Assembly (NCBI GenBank): GCA_016630955.3
Contig: CM049991.1
Span: 930,001 to 994,000 of the forward strand
Direction: 5' to 3'
Length of the DNA stretch: 64,000 nucleotides
From: Didymella arachidicola
Lineage: Eukaryota; Ascomycota; Dothideomycetes; Pleosporales; Didymellaceae
Numbering within the stretch: the stretch's first letter is position 1; every line of letters starts with the position of its first letter. A program made the translations under genes and the position numbers. Below the pieces are notes generated by a model that had not been told where the DNA came from, did not search any database, and saw only the letters and a list, made by a program, of their open reading frames with translations. Of the stretch, positions 1-10,622 are shown one piece after another.

Positions 1-780
1 TACACCTAATGACGCAAACGTACCAAGTGATGCCGCAGTAGGTCCGATTCTTCGGTAATAGATTCTGAACTGAGCGATGTAGTCTGCCACCGGTTGAACT
101 TCATTCGTCTTGCCTGCTGTCTCTTTCATGATTAAATCATGATGCGATGATCCTGCCCATTCTGGCGCGATCGTCCTGATAGCTGACAGGAAATCCTCCT
201 GAGCTCGACAGCCCGTTGTTTCAGGAAGGTCTACTTCCCTGCACTGATTCGTAATGTGAATCCAGTCGTCGAGCCACTGCTCGAGATCGCGACTCTGAGG
301 GCCTTCCTGCAGAGATCGATACTTGACGATTAGCTCTCTGGTTCGTGTAGCAGTTGTCGGCGCGAACTGCTTCTTGAGAGCGATCAGTCGATCGTACACC
401 TCATCTTTTCCGTTGATGAGGTAAAGGTGACGAGCAGCAATCGTACGGCTGATATCCAAAAGAAGTTCGCCTTCCTTCTGCTTTTTCTTCGCGTACTCTG
501 CTCTTTCATATCTCCAGTCGTGGAGGAGATCACTGTACACTGCCTGCTGGCCTGCGTCCAGCTGGGCAATCGCTGTCGCTCCAGCTCTGACATCGCTGGG
601 CAGTGGTTTGATAGGTTCTTCGAGCTTCGGTAGCTCGCTCTGTGGTTTCGAGATGTCATGGTACTTCCAAATAGCATCTACGACGGCTTTCTCTCGTCGT
701 AGCTGGAACCATGACTCCCAATCGACTGGTTTATCCAGTATAACGGTCACTCGTGTGACTCCAGCGTCGTTGTACGACAT
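1..780 (-). CDS. Ty1/copia retrotransposon gag polyprotein, 5' part (runs off left edge)
   Basis: The minus strand is open from ATG at 780 to base 1 (260 codons, no stop), so only the N-terminal part is visible. It begins MSYNDAGVTRVTVILDKP and contains WESWFQLRREKAVVDAIW, a pattern typical of copia-type gag polypeptides, followed by a helical, charged region. Gag forms the cytoplasmic particle that packages element RNA; protease, integrase and reverse transcriptase would lie further left, outside the window. An LTR-like sequence with TG/CA ends lies directly upstream (854-1163). The visible part has no nonsense mutation, so this copy looks fairly young. The family call rests on sequence style and position behind an LTR, not on a database match. 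Confidence 0.75.
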   Translation of the reverse strand, partial: MSYNDAGVTRVTVILDKPVDWESWFQLRREKAVVDAIWKYHDISKPQSELPKLEEPIKPLPSDVRAGATAIAQLDAGQQAVYSDLLHDWRYERAEYAKKKQKEGELLLDISRTIAARHLYLINGKDEVYDRLIALKKQFAPTTATRTRELIVKYRSLQEGPQSRDLEQWLDDWIHITNQCREVDLPETTGCRAQEDFLSAIRTIAPEWAGSSHHDLIMKETAGKTNEVQPVADYIAQFRIYYRRIGPTAASLGTFASLGV

Positions 781-853
781 CGTGATCTTCGTGATTAATC
801 ACCAAACTGATCTCTGTACAGAGCAGCAGTTCTGGTCCGTTAGCGACACCACC

Positions 854-1163
854 TGATGGCTGTCGACTAGAAAGGTCTTTGACGCTGATCAGCTGTCAGT
901 AGACAAAACGAGGTAGAAGTGAACGTAGTCGTTGTCAGTTACACGTCTAGAGCTGTTTTAGTGCTGAGTAGCGCAGTCTAAGAGGTGCAAACCGGGCTCA
1001 TAACTGTGTGCGGGCAGAGGCCAGGCGTAGAAAAGAGGGACTAGGTTGTTTCCTATCTAATGAGGGGAAGAGGGAATATACACCCTACAGATGATTATGT
1101 AACAGAGCACGTGATGCTGGCTAACACACAATCTTGTGGTAGCACCAGAGTGTATAGTCAACA
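854..1163 (-). mobile_element. 5' LTR of the copia element
   Basis: On the minus strand this stretch begins TGTTGACTATACACTC at 1163 and ends GCCATCA at 854, giving the TG...CA termini of an LTR (about 310 bp). Between it and the gag ATG, at about 840-852, the minus strand reads TGGTGTCGCTAACGG; its first bases match the complement of a tRNA 3' CCA end, so it is a candidate primer-binding site. The inner boundary is inferred from the TG dinucleotide. No second LTR is inside the window to confirm it. Confidence 0.6.
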
Positions 1164-1868
1164 CTCCACAGTCAGCCTGACGGCACATCATGTGTCGCAT
1201 GCATGCACTACACGGGAAGAGTCATAGCATCGTAGCCATGGCACATTTCCTTCCCACTGTTATGTCTACCACATTTGCTATTCCAGAGTGCAACACTAGG
1301 GGCGTCTGTAATAAGAATGGACGTAGGATACGCTTGCATGAGGCAGCAGATTCTTACCAAGAGATGGCTGCCGTTGCGGAGGGTGCTCATGATGCCTGAA
1401 GGTCTGCTCTTCCTCTTGTCTCGCAGGTTGTTGCACATGATATATCTCGTGTAACAGTCTTTTGGTGCAGCACCAAGTCAGAACCGTTGGTCGCTGCCAG
1501 ACAAATACAGGGCAGATCGCATTACCATCAGATCGCCAGCGCAATAGCAACAAGTACTGGAGGAACATGTGCGTCTTCTTTAGCCAACAAGATGAGCTCT
1601 GTCGAGAAAGCGTACCCTTTGGGTATGGTGGCTTCACACGCTGCATAAGGCAAGGCCTCACGTATTCAGCCACCCTGTCTTCCTTTCGGCCACAGACGCG
1701 CAATTGTCTCAAGCTTTGACAAATTCCAATGGATTGAACAGTTCATTTGCCACGCTGCTCATCGAATGCCAGTGAGAGTTCACCATCTCACCCTCTCTCA
1801 ACCTGTTCGGACGCATTATATATCGATGCGTAGTCAACCACTTCGCATACCTGACCCAGACTTCAGGC
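1164..1868. other. Intergenic stretch between LTR and surface-protein gene
   Basis: I see no convincing gene here. The frame of the following gene is open back to 1776, so an unrecognised first exon or an alternative start of that gene may lie in 1776-1868. Confidence 0.4.
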
Positions 1869-4800
1869 ATGGACGTTGCGGGCAGAGCTATAAACGGCGT
1901 TACGACAAGGGCAGAGGGATCCCTGGCCAAATGTGGTTCAGGCAGCGGCGATTTCGAACTTTCGTATAGTTGTCGAGGACCATCTTGCTCCAGCCTCGAT
2001 GGCAGTTTCCAAAACGTCGTTTGCCACAAAGACGGAAGCAACACACTCATATGTTCGAACGACGCCAAATGCCAACCAGAGGCCTTATCATACCAATCGA
2101 ACTTTACATTCAGTCAGAACGAACCAGATCCCTGGAGTCCAGCAATGGGAAACAAGCCCGACATATGGGTCCCGCAAGACCAGCGTGTAATGGTGGGAGG
2201 ATGCGCCAAATTCTCGTTGACCAGCGATGGTACCAAGGGAGGAACACATATCGATGACGTGGAGAGCATATGCCCGAATGTGCAACGCATATCGACTCCA
2301 GGCGCAATGGCAGGTCATGTACCTGCTTCAACGGGTCGACCTCACGTAGGTGCAAGTGAAAGACCGAAGGTCTTTGCGGGTACAAGCACGAGACAGAGCG
2401 TTTCCAAGCTCTCTCTACTCCCTCTCGCCCTGGTGCTCGCCGCCATTGTCTTTTTCCCTTGCGCTGAGGCGTCGTCTAGTCCTTACCGCCCAAACGGTTT
2501 CCGCCATTCAATCGGGGCTCACGCACGGGTGGCTTCTGAAGCGTCTCGAGATTTCGCTGAAGGACTTATAAAGAATCTTGCAGATAGGGCAAGCGGTCAA
2601 GGTCATAATGGGCACGCTTTTGCAACCGACTTAGTCGCTGGAGTCGTATCATCAATCTGCGGAGAAAGTCTAGAAGGATCGAGTTTCAGGTCTTTCGATC
2701 CTGAAATACTGAACAGCTGTGTCGCATCTACTTACGGCGGCGACCAAGTGCCACAGCCTGCGCTACGGTTTCTAGCTGTCTTCGGAGGCAGCATTCTTTG
2801 CAACTACATCGTCAGCGAGACGTGGCAGGATGGACAAGATTTTTCCCCTGAAACCTGTATTGAGTTGCAGTATCTGATGATCGATTTGCAAAACGATGCG
2901 TCAGTGCCAGATGATCCCGCTTCGATCGCAGCTGAAACACCCGGCACTATCTCTGGATTGTCTGGCAGCTCATTTCCTGTTGCATCAACGTTCAGCACGC
3001 AGGCATTGGGTCAGTATAATTCTATTTCCTTGGGATCCGAATCGATTGCTTCCAGGGCAGCATATCCAGAGGTCCCTACATCAGGAACTACAGCGGCACA
3101 TGCATCACCTTTGGAAGCATCATTACCCGGTCGTCTTTCGGTATCTTCTGTGCCTGCAGACAATCTATCTTCCCCTGCAATTTCTCCGGACACATCTGGC
3201 TCCGCTAGTCTGTCTGAACATGGATCATCGGGCATTCTTACAGCCACTGCGTCGCTGGCTCAGATTTTAGAGCTGTCTAAGCCATCGAAGATTGGTGAGA
3301 AATGGATGGATAAAACTTTCAGCTCACTGCCGTGTACGCTTTCATCAGAAAGTGGTGACAACTTTGCCACGCTACATGGCGCTTTTGAGCGACCCGAGCC
3401 CACATCCTCGGCTGGCACGACAGCCACCCCGTTGGCATCTTATGTTACAAGACCACAAACCCAAGTAAATCCGAACTCACTGCCTACTGGGAGTACCGGT
3501 ACTGGATCATCAATGAATGCTCCATCACCAACCACTAGCTTTGGCACAGCCTCACGAACTTTTAACGGTATTGCTGACGCCAGTTCAACTACGAGCAGTC
3601 CAGCAAGCGTTACCATGCTGATGGCTTTAAGTCTATCATCTAAATTGGAGCCGATGACTTCAGCGCAACACATGAGCCCATCAGATAGCAGCCCGCCAAA
3701 CCTAGTACAAGCATCAAATATAGGCCCATCAATCCCCAGAGAGGAGGATATGGCTGTAACCCCTAGACCTGTTCAATCATCCTCTTTCCAAGTCGATCAG
3801 GACAAATCGCTTGAAACCGACACTACAGATACCCCATCGCAAAGCAATCCATCTAGGCAACCATTCCTATCGCCAGATCGGCCTTCGAGTAGCGGATCAT
3901 CTGTGAATACTATCTCACCCGCTGCTGTTGGCTCGCCCATAGCCCCGAAGCCATCGCAATATGGGTTACCTCTAAGTCTTCCATCTCTAGCACACGTGTC
4001 AGATTCTCGAACAGGAAGCAGCATATTAGGATTTACCCAAAAAGCCAGTGCTAAATCATTGCCATTTGTACAAGCGGGTGCAGCTTCACCGTCTATGACA
4101 ACTGCATATGACACGTACCGGAGCATTGTAGATGAGGGTGGATCTTTCTCAGGTTCGAAGCAGAGTAGCTCTACAAGTATGTCGATGCTGATACTACCTA
4201 CAAGAGTAGTTATCTCGACATCGACACAAGGCCAGCGGCCTGCATCAATCGACGCGATGAGCGTTCCGACCAACATACTGGCTTTGGCAAGGTCATCCTA
4301 TGCTGGGTCCGTTGCCATTGCACTCATATCTGAGTATCAATCTGCAACATATTTATCACCAAATAAGCTCACACGAACGCCAATAGCTTCGGCCACAACA
4401 CAGATGCTGAATGCTGTACCCGCTCATCACCTCTTTTCAGACGAATACCTCTCACTCACGCACACTGGACGCGCAACCAACACCAAGGCAGTCATCGAAC
4501 CCAGTCAGACTTTCAACAGTTTGAAAACACTGGAGATAAGTAATGTGAAAAAATTAGGGAGTGCCGTAGCTGTTTCTATTATCTTTTCCTCGACAGACAG
4601 TACAGCAGCGGCATCTCTACTGTCCACAACTGGGTCAATACCAAATTTCGCATCAGTACTCCCCAGCTCCCATGCAGAATCCACATCTGCTGCTAGATTC
4701 TCAGGATCGTCCAGAGAGCCAGCGAACAGAGAATCACAATTGTGGCCAGAGTTATCATCGTTCTCCGAGGGCTCAGCGACAATTTTACCGGTTGGGGATC

Positions 4801-5939
4801 CCAACAAGACTGATATAATGTTTATGGCCTCTACCAACTCAGGTAGCCACGCGTACTCTGGATCTTTGATACCGCCTGCAGAGATTCCGTCCGATGCCTT
4901 CGCAAGCCCGATATTGGCTTCTACGTCACTACCAAACTCAGCTGCCGTGTCTTTGATCACTTTGATATCGTCGCAAGCATTAGTGCCGGAGCCATCGCCA
5001 GCTGACATGAGCATACCTCTCGGAAGTTTTGAATCTGGCAAATCTGATTACAGCTCGAGCGAATCGCCGGTGCCCGCTCATGTACCTCCAAATTCACTTC
5101 CTCAAGCTACTGCCGTCGTGGCATCGCCTAACGGAATCTTTTCGCCAAAAGCGTCTAAATTTACGTTACCAATTACACTTTCAGGAGCTGTAGTCGACTT
5201 GACTTCAGATTCAACGCATACGAACATCAACACAACTACGCACTCCAACCTGGCTAAATGGTGCGCTCGAAATTCGGGTGCCCCCAGCTTCTGCCTAGGC
5301 GTTGGCTGTGTCAGCCTCATGACGAATCAGGCGCATTGTGGCGCATGCGAACAAGTCTGTGCACATTTGTGCTATCAGGGAGCTTGTGTTTGTCCTGACT
5401 TCGCAAGTCCAGGTGAGAAGCACGGATGTACCAATTCGGTTCATGTGCAGTGCGAAACTGATCACTTTACCCGGAATGCCAGTAACTTCAAAGTTTGTGC
5501 ACCCGCTGTGTGGTCGACGATCTCCAGAACGCCTACCCTGATATCGAACCGACCATCAATCATCAGATCAGCAGCATCCTCAATTCGCTTATCACTGCCT
5601 TCCGGATCCCCGCTGTTGTTAACAAAAGTCCCTTCGGTTTTGACCTCAGATACCAAGCCTACCGGTTGCCCACCTATCTTACCGGACTTGTGTGATGGTA
5701 GCTGTTTCAACATCATGAGTGAGCACAATCATTGTGGAGGTTGCGGCAACTTTTGCAGTGGAACATGCATCGCTGGAAGCTGTCTTGTGATATCCACTAG
5801 AGCATCCCCGCAGCTAGCTTCTACCAATCGCATGGTAATCACGAATGATCTCCACACAACGGCAATGCGACAGACTTCGACAGTTACAGTTCAGTCGGTG
5901 GCAGTTTACATCTGGAGAGGTGTCGGTAGGCCTCGATGA
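1869..5939 (+). CDS. Large Ser/Thr-rich mucin-like surface protein with Stig1-like cysteine modules
   Basis: The uninterrupted 1356-residue frame has four parts. Residues 20-137 form a cysteine-containing domain that looks extracellular. Residues about 181-199 are strongly hydrophobic and end PCAEA, like a signal peptide or membrane segment. Residues about 330-1120 are low-complexity Ser/Thr/Pro/Ala, like heavily O-glycosylated stalks of fungal wall proteins. Two cysteine-rich modules follow (about 1131-1165 and 1273-1305) with HCGAC and HCGGCG cores, resembling Stig1-type repeats. The role is probably cell wall or surface; no enzyme motif is seen. The internal hydrophobic segment suggests the model is imperfect: an upstream exon may be missing, or translation may start near residue 147. 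A 3' intron (about 5916-5960) could join a further membrane-like segment around 5961-6085. Confidence 0.6.
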   Translation: MDVAGRAINGVTTRAEGSLAKCGSGSGDFELSYSCRGPSCSSLDGSFQNVVCHKDGSNTLICSNDAKCQPEALSYQSNFTFSQNEPDPWSPAMGNKPDIWVPQDQRVMVGGCAKFSLTSDGTKGGTHIDDVESICPNVQRISTPGAMAGHVPASTGRPHVGASERPKVFAGTSTRQSVSKLSLLPLALVLAAIVFFPCAEASSSPYRPNGFRHSIGAHARVASEASRDFAEGLIKNLADRASGQGHNGHAFATDLVAGVVSSICGESLEGSSFRSFDPEILNSCVASTYGGDQVPQPALRFLAVFGGSILCNYIVSETWQDGQDFSPETCIELQYLMIDLQNDASVPDDPASIAAETPGTISGLSGSSFPVASTFSTQALGQYNSISLGSESIASRAAYPEVPTSGTTAAHASPLEASLPGRLSVSSVPADNLSSPAISPDTSGSASLSEHGSSGILTATASLAQILELSKPSKIGEKWMDKTFSSLPCTLSSESGDNFATLHGAFERPEPTSSAGTTATPLASYVTRPQTQVNPNSLPTGSTGTGSSMNAPSPTTSFGTASRTFNGIADASSTTSSPASVTMLMALSLSSKLEPMTSAQHMSPSDSSPPNLVQASNIGPSIPREEDMAVTPRPVQSSSFQVDQDKSLETDTTDTPSQSNPSRQPFLSPDRPSSSGSSVNTISPAAVGSPIAPKPSQYGLPLSLPSLAHVSDSRTGSSILGFTQKASAKSLPFVQAGAASPSMTTAYDTYRSIVDEGGSFSGSKQSSSTSMSMLILPTRVVISTSTQGQRPASIDAMSVPTNILALARSSYAGSVAIALISEYQSATYLSPNKLTRTPIASATTQMLNAVPAHHLFSDEYLSLTHTGRATNTKAVIEPSQTFNSLKTLEISNVKKLGSAVAVSIIFSSTDSTAAASLLSTTGSIPNFASVLPSSHAESTSAARFSGSSREPANRESQLWPELSSFSEGSATILPVGDPNKTDIMFMASTNSGSHAYSGSLIPPAEIPSDAFASPILASTSLPNSAAVSLITLISSQALVPEPSPADMSIPLGSFESGKSDYSSSESPVPAHVPPNSLPQATAVVASPNGIFSPKASKFTLPITLSGAVVDLTSDSTHTNINTTTHSNLAKWCARNSGAPSFCLGVGCVSLMTNQAHCGACEQVCAHLCYQGACVCPDFASPGEKHGCTNSVHVQCETDHFTRNASNFKVCAPAVWSTISRTPTLISNRPSIIRSAASSIRLSLPSGSPLLLTKVPSVLTSDTKPTGCPPILPDLCDGSCFNIMSEHNHCGGCGNFCSGTCIAGSCLVISTRASPQLASTNRMVITNDLHTTAMRQTSTVTVQSVAVYIWRGVGRPR

Positions 5940-7638
5940 AGAGCCTGGGCGTCTTGGTATAGATGCTATTCTTAGTGGTACTCGTGTGCTGTTTCTATAT
6001 TTCTGTATCGTGCCCCCTTCGGGACTTAGTGCGAAGAATTTTCGATTCGATTGTGGTAGCGCAAATAATCGCAGCTACGCCTCTTTGCTGATGATCGAGA
6101 CGAGCCGTCCATGGAAAACATTGCCGACTGCTGTGATGTGGAGATGGAGGAGGAGTGCGGAAGTGAAGAGCTGAGGAAAGATGTCCCGAGACGAGCCGCC
6201 GGTCGACAATCATGTCACTCTTAACAACTACTGTGGTATCCGACAAAAGTAGCGTCCCTTGGTTAGTGCAGTGACTAGTGTACAGAACTCCTTACAGGGC
6301 AATCCTAATGGGCACGCTCGGACAGAGACTGTATTAGTAAGGCAGATGCTACCCTCTAATTAGTGCAGATTATGTTATAAATCTCGCGAGGGGCTTGATC
6401 TAACCCCTGTCTAATCCTTGTCTGCACTGACCAAGGGACTCTACTTTTGCCGGATACCACAGTACATGCATCATCGGCTGGTTGCTGCCGAATTAGACCA
6501 GACCCTATCGCTCAACGTCTATCCAACATCCGAACTTGTTTGTACGAAGCTGTGTACCAGACTGCTGGGCCTCGAAGGTGCAGCTAAGATGACGATCGAA
6601 CTCCAATCGGCCCAATACATCGCTGTCAATGAACAGTTGGGCAGCACTATGAACAGGGCACTCAGAAACTGATTCACGATCGGACTCTGTCATTCGTTGT
6701 AACGTTCTGGAAGTCGGGAGGATGAGCCAAACGAGTGGCTCAGGAAGCCGCCCGGGCCCAGATAGTGCAACCAAGCAACCGCCCAACCCCTTCATCGAAT
6801 TCGCAGTCATGTCACTCAAAACACAGAACTGCCTCAACAGACCTCGAATATGAGCGAGATCACGCGTATGGCTAGCTGCAGGCTTTGCTTGTGTGGAGGT
6901 AAACTTTGTACGCTCTTACCATCGTATTGACAACTATGGACTGCTTTGAGGCATTATCTGGGCCCTATCCAGCTGCATAATTTCGATAAAAACAACCTTC
7001 CACAATCAGGGCATATTGCGTTGGTCTGTCTCTTGATGACCAGCAATGGAGGACCATAACCAGGGTCAGGTCTATTTCTTAAGAGCGGATATGCTCGACG
7101 ACGACGACGACGAGTGCCTGTCCATAATTTAAGCTGACGGCGCATTGCATTCTCGGAATCACTAGCCTACCGTCGGTCAGTAAACCCCCGAAAAGCCCCG
7201 TCCATTTGGAATCGAAGGGACCAGCCCTTAGACCCCTTTAGTGCGAACTACCGTTCGTTTAGCGTTGAGACGAGCCAAACGACACACTTCGGAAGTTTGA
7301 CAGCTCCCAGAATTGATATCTTTCATGCTCATGGAAGAGCCGGCATCGTATTCGGATTCGCCCACATGCACAGCATCTGGTCCACAGACACGTCCCGCTT
7401 CCGCGACTGACACGGCACTGATCCACACGGCGCCCAAACCTACCCTGGCCCCAATCACGGAGTGCAGTCCGATAGGTTTCGAGCACCATGACGCTGTGGA
7501 GTCTGCCGCTCATAAGACAATTCGGATTCGCAGTGCCGCAGTCTAAATCTAAAATGTGAGAACCGAAATGCAAGCTGCTTCTAACAACATTCGGAACTAT
7601 TCTTCCCCTTTGCCAAAACCCATGAGTCGCTAAACAAT
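5940..7638. other. Intergenic region, no gene recognised
   Basis: Several frames of 60-140 codons exist on both strands but none has recognisable motifs. At 5961-6030 the plus strand encodes a hydrophobic run (MLFLVVLVCCFYISV) that may be a terminal exon of the upstream surface protein. The right part would hold the promoter of the Zn2Cys6 factor. Confidence 0.4.
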
Positions 7639-10141
7639 ATGGCCGAACGAAGCCGCGACAAGGCAGATCCAGCACCACGAAAGCGAGCGCTCGTCAGTTG
7701 CGATCGATGAAACTCCGGAGAGCGCGGTGTATTCGTGACAGCCCAGACGAGCCATGCGCTGACTGTAAGTTGAGTGGCGTGTTGTGCGAGTCGAAACTGC
7801 CGAGGAAGCAACGTGTCTACGGAAGTGTTGAGACTCTGAGTCTACGGTACAGAGCACTCGAGTCTCTGATCAAAGGCCTCTTTCCACACGAAAACGTACA
7901 GGATGTAAACATATTATTCAAGCTTGCAGCTGAAAGGAACATCTCTATGCCGGCCAACGACGACTACAGACCAGCGGACATCTTCGCAAGTCCAAACCAG
8001 CAACGGCCATCCCTAGGATCGCAGCAGCACCTACCGACACCGCACTCTGCACACCAGACGTTCTCGCCTCAAACAGGCGATTCATCAAGATCTACTGGTA
8101 CTAGCGTGACCTCTCCTCATTCCACAACTAGAGAAAGTCAGCATAACCCCTTCTCTGAGGTCCAGCAGACAGGACGCAGCAGCGAAGAGCTAATACCGAC
8201 TCGAAATGGCGTGCCACATTACTTTGGACCCTCCAGCAGCTTCCGTCTCGCCATGACCATCAGGGGATTGGTAGCGCGATGCAAGGCTACCCGCGGCGAT
8301 TTCCCGACCCTTCGAACTGCCAGCTCTGATCCAGGGAGGTCCGGATCGAATCCGTCTTTCCATCGTAGCAGTACGAACCCATCAGATGAGGAGTACACAA
8401 TTAATGGGCCTGGTACCAGCAAATCACCAGCGCAAGATCGTCGAGGACGGAAACGGTCGAGGACGGAGATGGAAACAACCAACGACTCGTGGGAGCATCC
8501 AAACCAACCGAACATGGACACCATTGGAGACCTGTTGCCATCCAGATCACTCGCGGATGCCCTTGTATCGGCGTACTTCGACCATGTCCATGTCTACTTA
8601 CCGCTTTTCCATAGAAGCATGTTCCAGTTCCGACTAGAAGCGACCTTCTCCAGGAGATTAGAGGCTCTGAAGAACAGTTCCGATATAGGTTGGCTCATCT
8701 GTCTGTGTTTAATCTTCTCATTTGGCTGCCAGCAGCTTCAAGAGCACGATCCAGAACAGTCGCACAAGCTGCGTCTGAAATACCTCAGCTTCGTGAAGTC
8801 GTACTTCCGGCACCTTCTCATGACAACCTCGATCGTCAATGTCCAGGCGTTGGTACTTCTCAACGTCCACCACCACACGGTGGGTCAGAAGAGCAGCTCG
8901 TGGCTGCTTATAGGGTTGGCTGCTCGAATGGTAATCCTCTTTTATTTGTTCTTGGAAATCACGCTTACCAATGTTGACAGGCAATTACAATGGGCTTGCA
9001 TCGAGATGCTACCAACATGGAGTTCGACCCAATAGAGCGAAACACGAGAAGGCAGGTATGGTGGTCGATCTACAACTTCGAGCGGATACTGTGCAGTATC
9101 CTAGGGCGGCCAACGGTTATCGATGAGCGAGAAATGTCGATGCAGATACCAGATGCACCAATGCTCGAGCAGCAGAGCATGTCGGCCGATTTCATGACAA
9201 AATCCTACGAAATAACGCGAATGTCGTACACGATCCGGCAACGTGCATACTTCGACTCCAACAACGCTGAAGAGAGGAGTCCTTCTTTGGCCATAGCCGA
9301 GTCCCTATTGCGAGAATGTAACACCTACTCTCAGTCCATCCCACCGAGCCTATCATTGAACTACTTACCAACGATCCCACCAGAACAGAAGGCAAGGATC
9401 CTTCTATTGCACGTATACTACTACTACACGAGGTGTATAGTAACGCGAGATTTTCTTGTACAGAAAGTCGAGAGGAACATCACCTTCCTCGAAGGAAAGG
9501 ATGTACCATACTCTGAGGAACAACAGAGAACACTCGCACTGAGTGAAGACTGCGTCGAATCAGCCCACCAAAGCTTACGATGCATGATGGCGGGCGCAGA
9601 CCTGGGAATGATCGGCTACTCTTGGCTCGATCTGTTTTTTGTTTTCCACTCGATTCTTATTGTATGCGCCGACTTCCTGGCACGTCCGCGGAGTCAACAC
9701 GACATGGCGAAGGATGTCGAGCGTAAAGAGATGGTGTGCGTCATGTTAAACCACATCCGCGGCATGAAAGTGGCCGCAACCTACAAGATCCTTAGCAAGA
9801 TTGCGATACAATTTGCGGCTATAACCGGTGTGACGGAAGACCAAGGACCAACACCCACGCACACTGGACAAGCGGGAGGAACAAGAATGGATGAACAACA
9901 AGCAACCCTTGGACACGACGAGACAGCGCAAACTATAGTCGCAATATCAGACATTCAAGAGGACTGGTTCGCGAACGCAACGTCGAGCCTCGGCCTGGAT
10001 TTCTTTGATCTGCAGGAGGACCCTGATATACCGCTGCAAGTAGAAACCTCGACTTATCCTGAGCTGTATGGGCCACAGCCTACCGCTGGCGAAGTCGACG
10101 ATTGGACAGCACGAACCTTGAGGGGAACCCACTCTCTTTAA
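7639..10141 (+). CDS. Zn2Cys6 fungal transcription factor, frameshifted in the zinc cluster
   Basis: Two exons (7639-8930 and 8981-10141) flank a 50-nt intron with GTAATC donor and ACAG acceptor. The N-terminus has the Zn2Cys6 spacing C-x2-C-x6-C-x8-C-x2-C-x6-C, but the second cysteine codon lacks one base at 7708-7710. As written, the ATG at 7639 reads SCDR and hits TGA at 7708; the rest of the cluster (LRRARCIRDS) is one frame over. Downstream are a Pro/Ser/Thr-rich linker, a basic stretch (RRGRKRSR) and a middle homology region of the fungal_trans type, with RQVWWSIYNFERILCSILGR. With one base added the frame would be 817 aa, a normal length for a nuclear regulator. The break is either a lesion (pseudogene, or translation from an internal ATG such as 7707) or an assembly error. 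Targets cannot be told. Confidence 0.85.
8931..8980 (+). other. Intron of the Zn2Cys6 factor
   Basis: The stretch starts GTAATCC and ends TTGACAG. Removing it joins GCTGCTCGAATG to GCAATTACAATG, which restores the conserved sequence LAARMAITMGLHRD. Confidence 0.9.
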
Positions 10142-10622
10142 GGACTTCTTACCATGTTGTAGCGCTGCTAATCTGAGCGGAATCAGCAACGAATCACCAA
10201 AGTGTATGGTTCCGGAGGAACCGCGATGAAGTCGCCAAATCGAACAGACCTCCAGACTGCCACACATGAGCCTGCATAGGTGGCGGGCACCAATACGGAA
10301 GAATAATGAACACACATGCTCACATACCAAATCTCATGACGCTGAGATGCTCTGATGTTCGTGCGCTCGTGATGTCATGGTGTTGAAGCCGCACTTGTCT
10401 TGCCTGAGCCTAGCGCGATCGTGAGGGATCCTCCCAGATCTGAGATCGAGACCCGCTTGCCGTATCGAGACGCTCATGACGCAGGCATTCGACAACTCTT
10501 TCATCGCTGCTGCAAGAACATATACAGGACATGTACGATCCACACATGCATGCAGTGTTCGTGAGTGCTTCATCTAAATGCCACAACCACGCGACACCGA
10601 CCCAATACTGCCAATCGCAAAC
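10142..10622. other. Intergenic, promoter side of the FAD enzyme gene
   Basis: No gene or repeat seen. It separates two co-oriented genes. Confidence 0.4.

Noticed and set aside
3797..5041. Minus-strand frames of 159 and 178 codons
   Set aside because: Shadows of the Ser/Thr-rich gene on the opposite strand.
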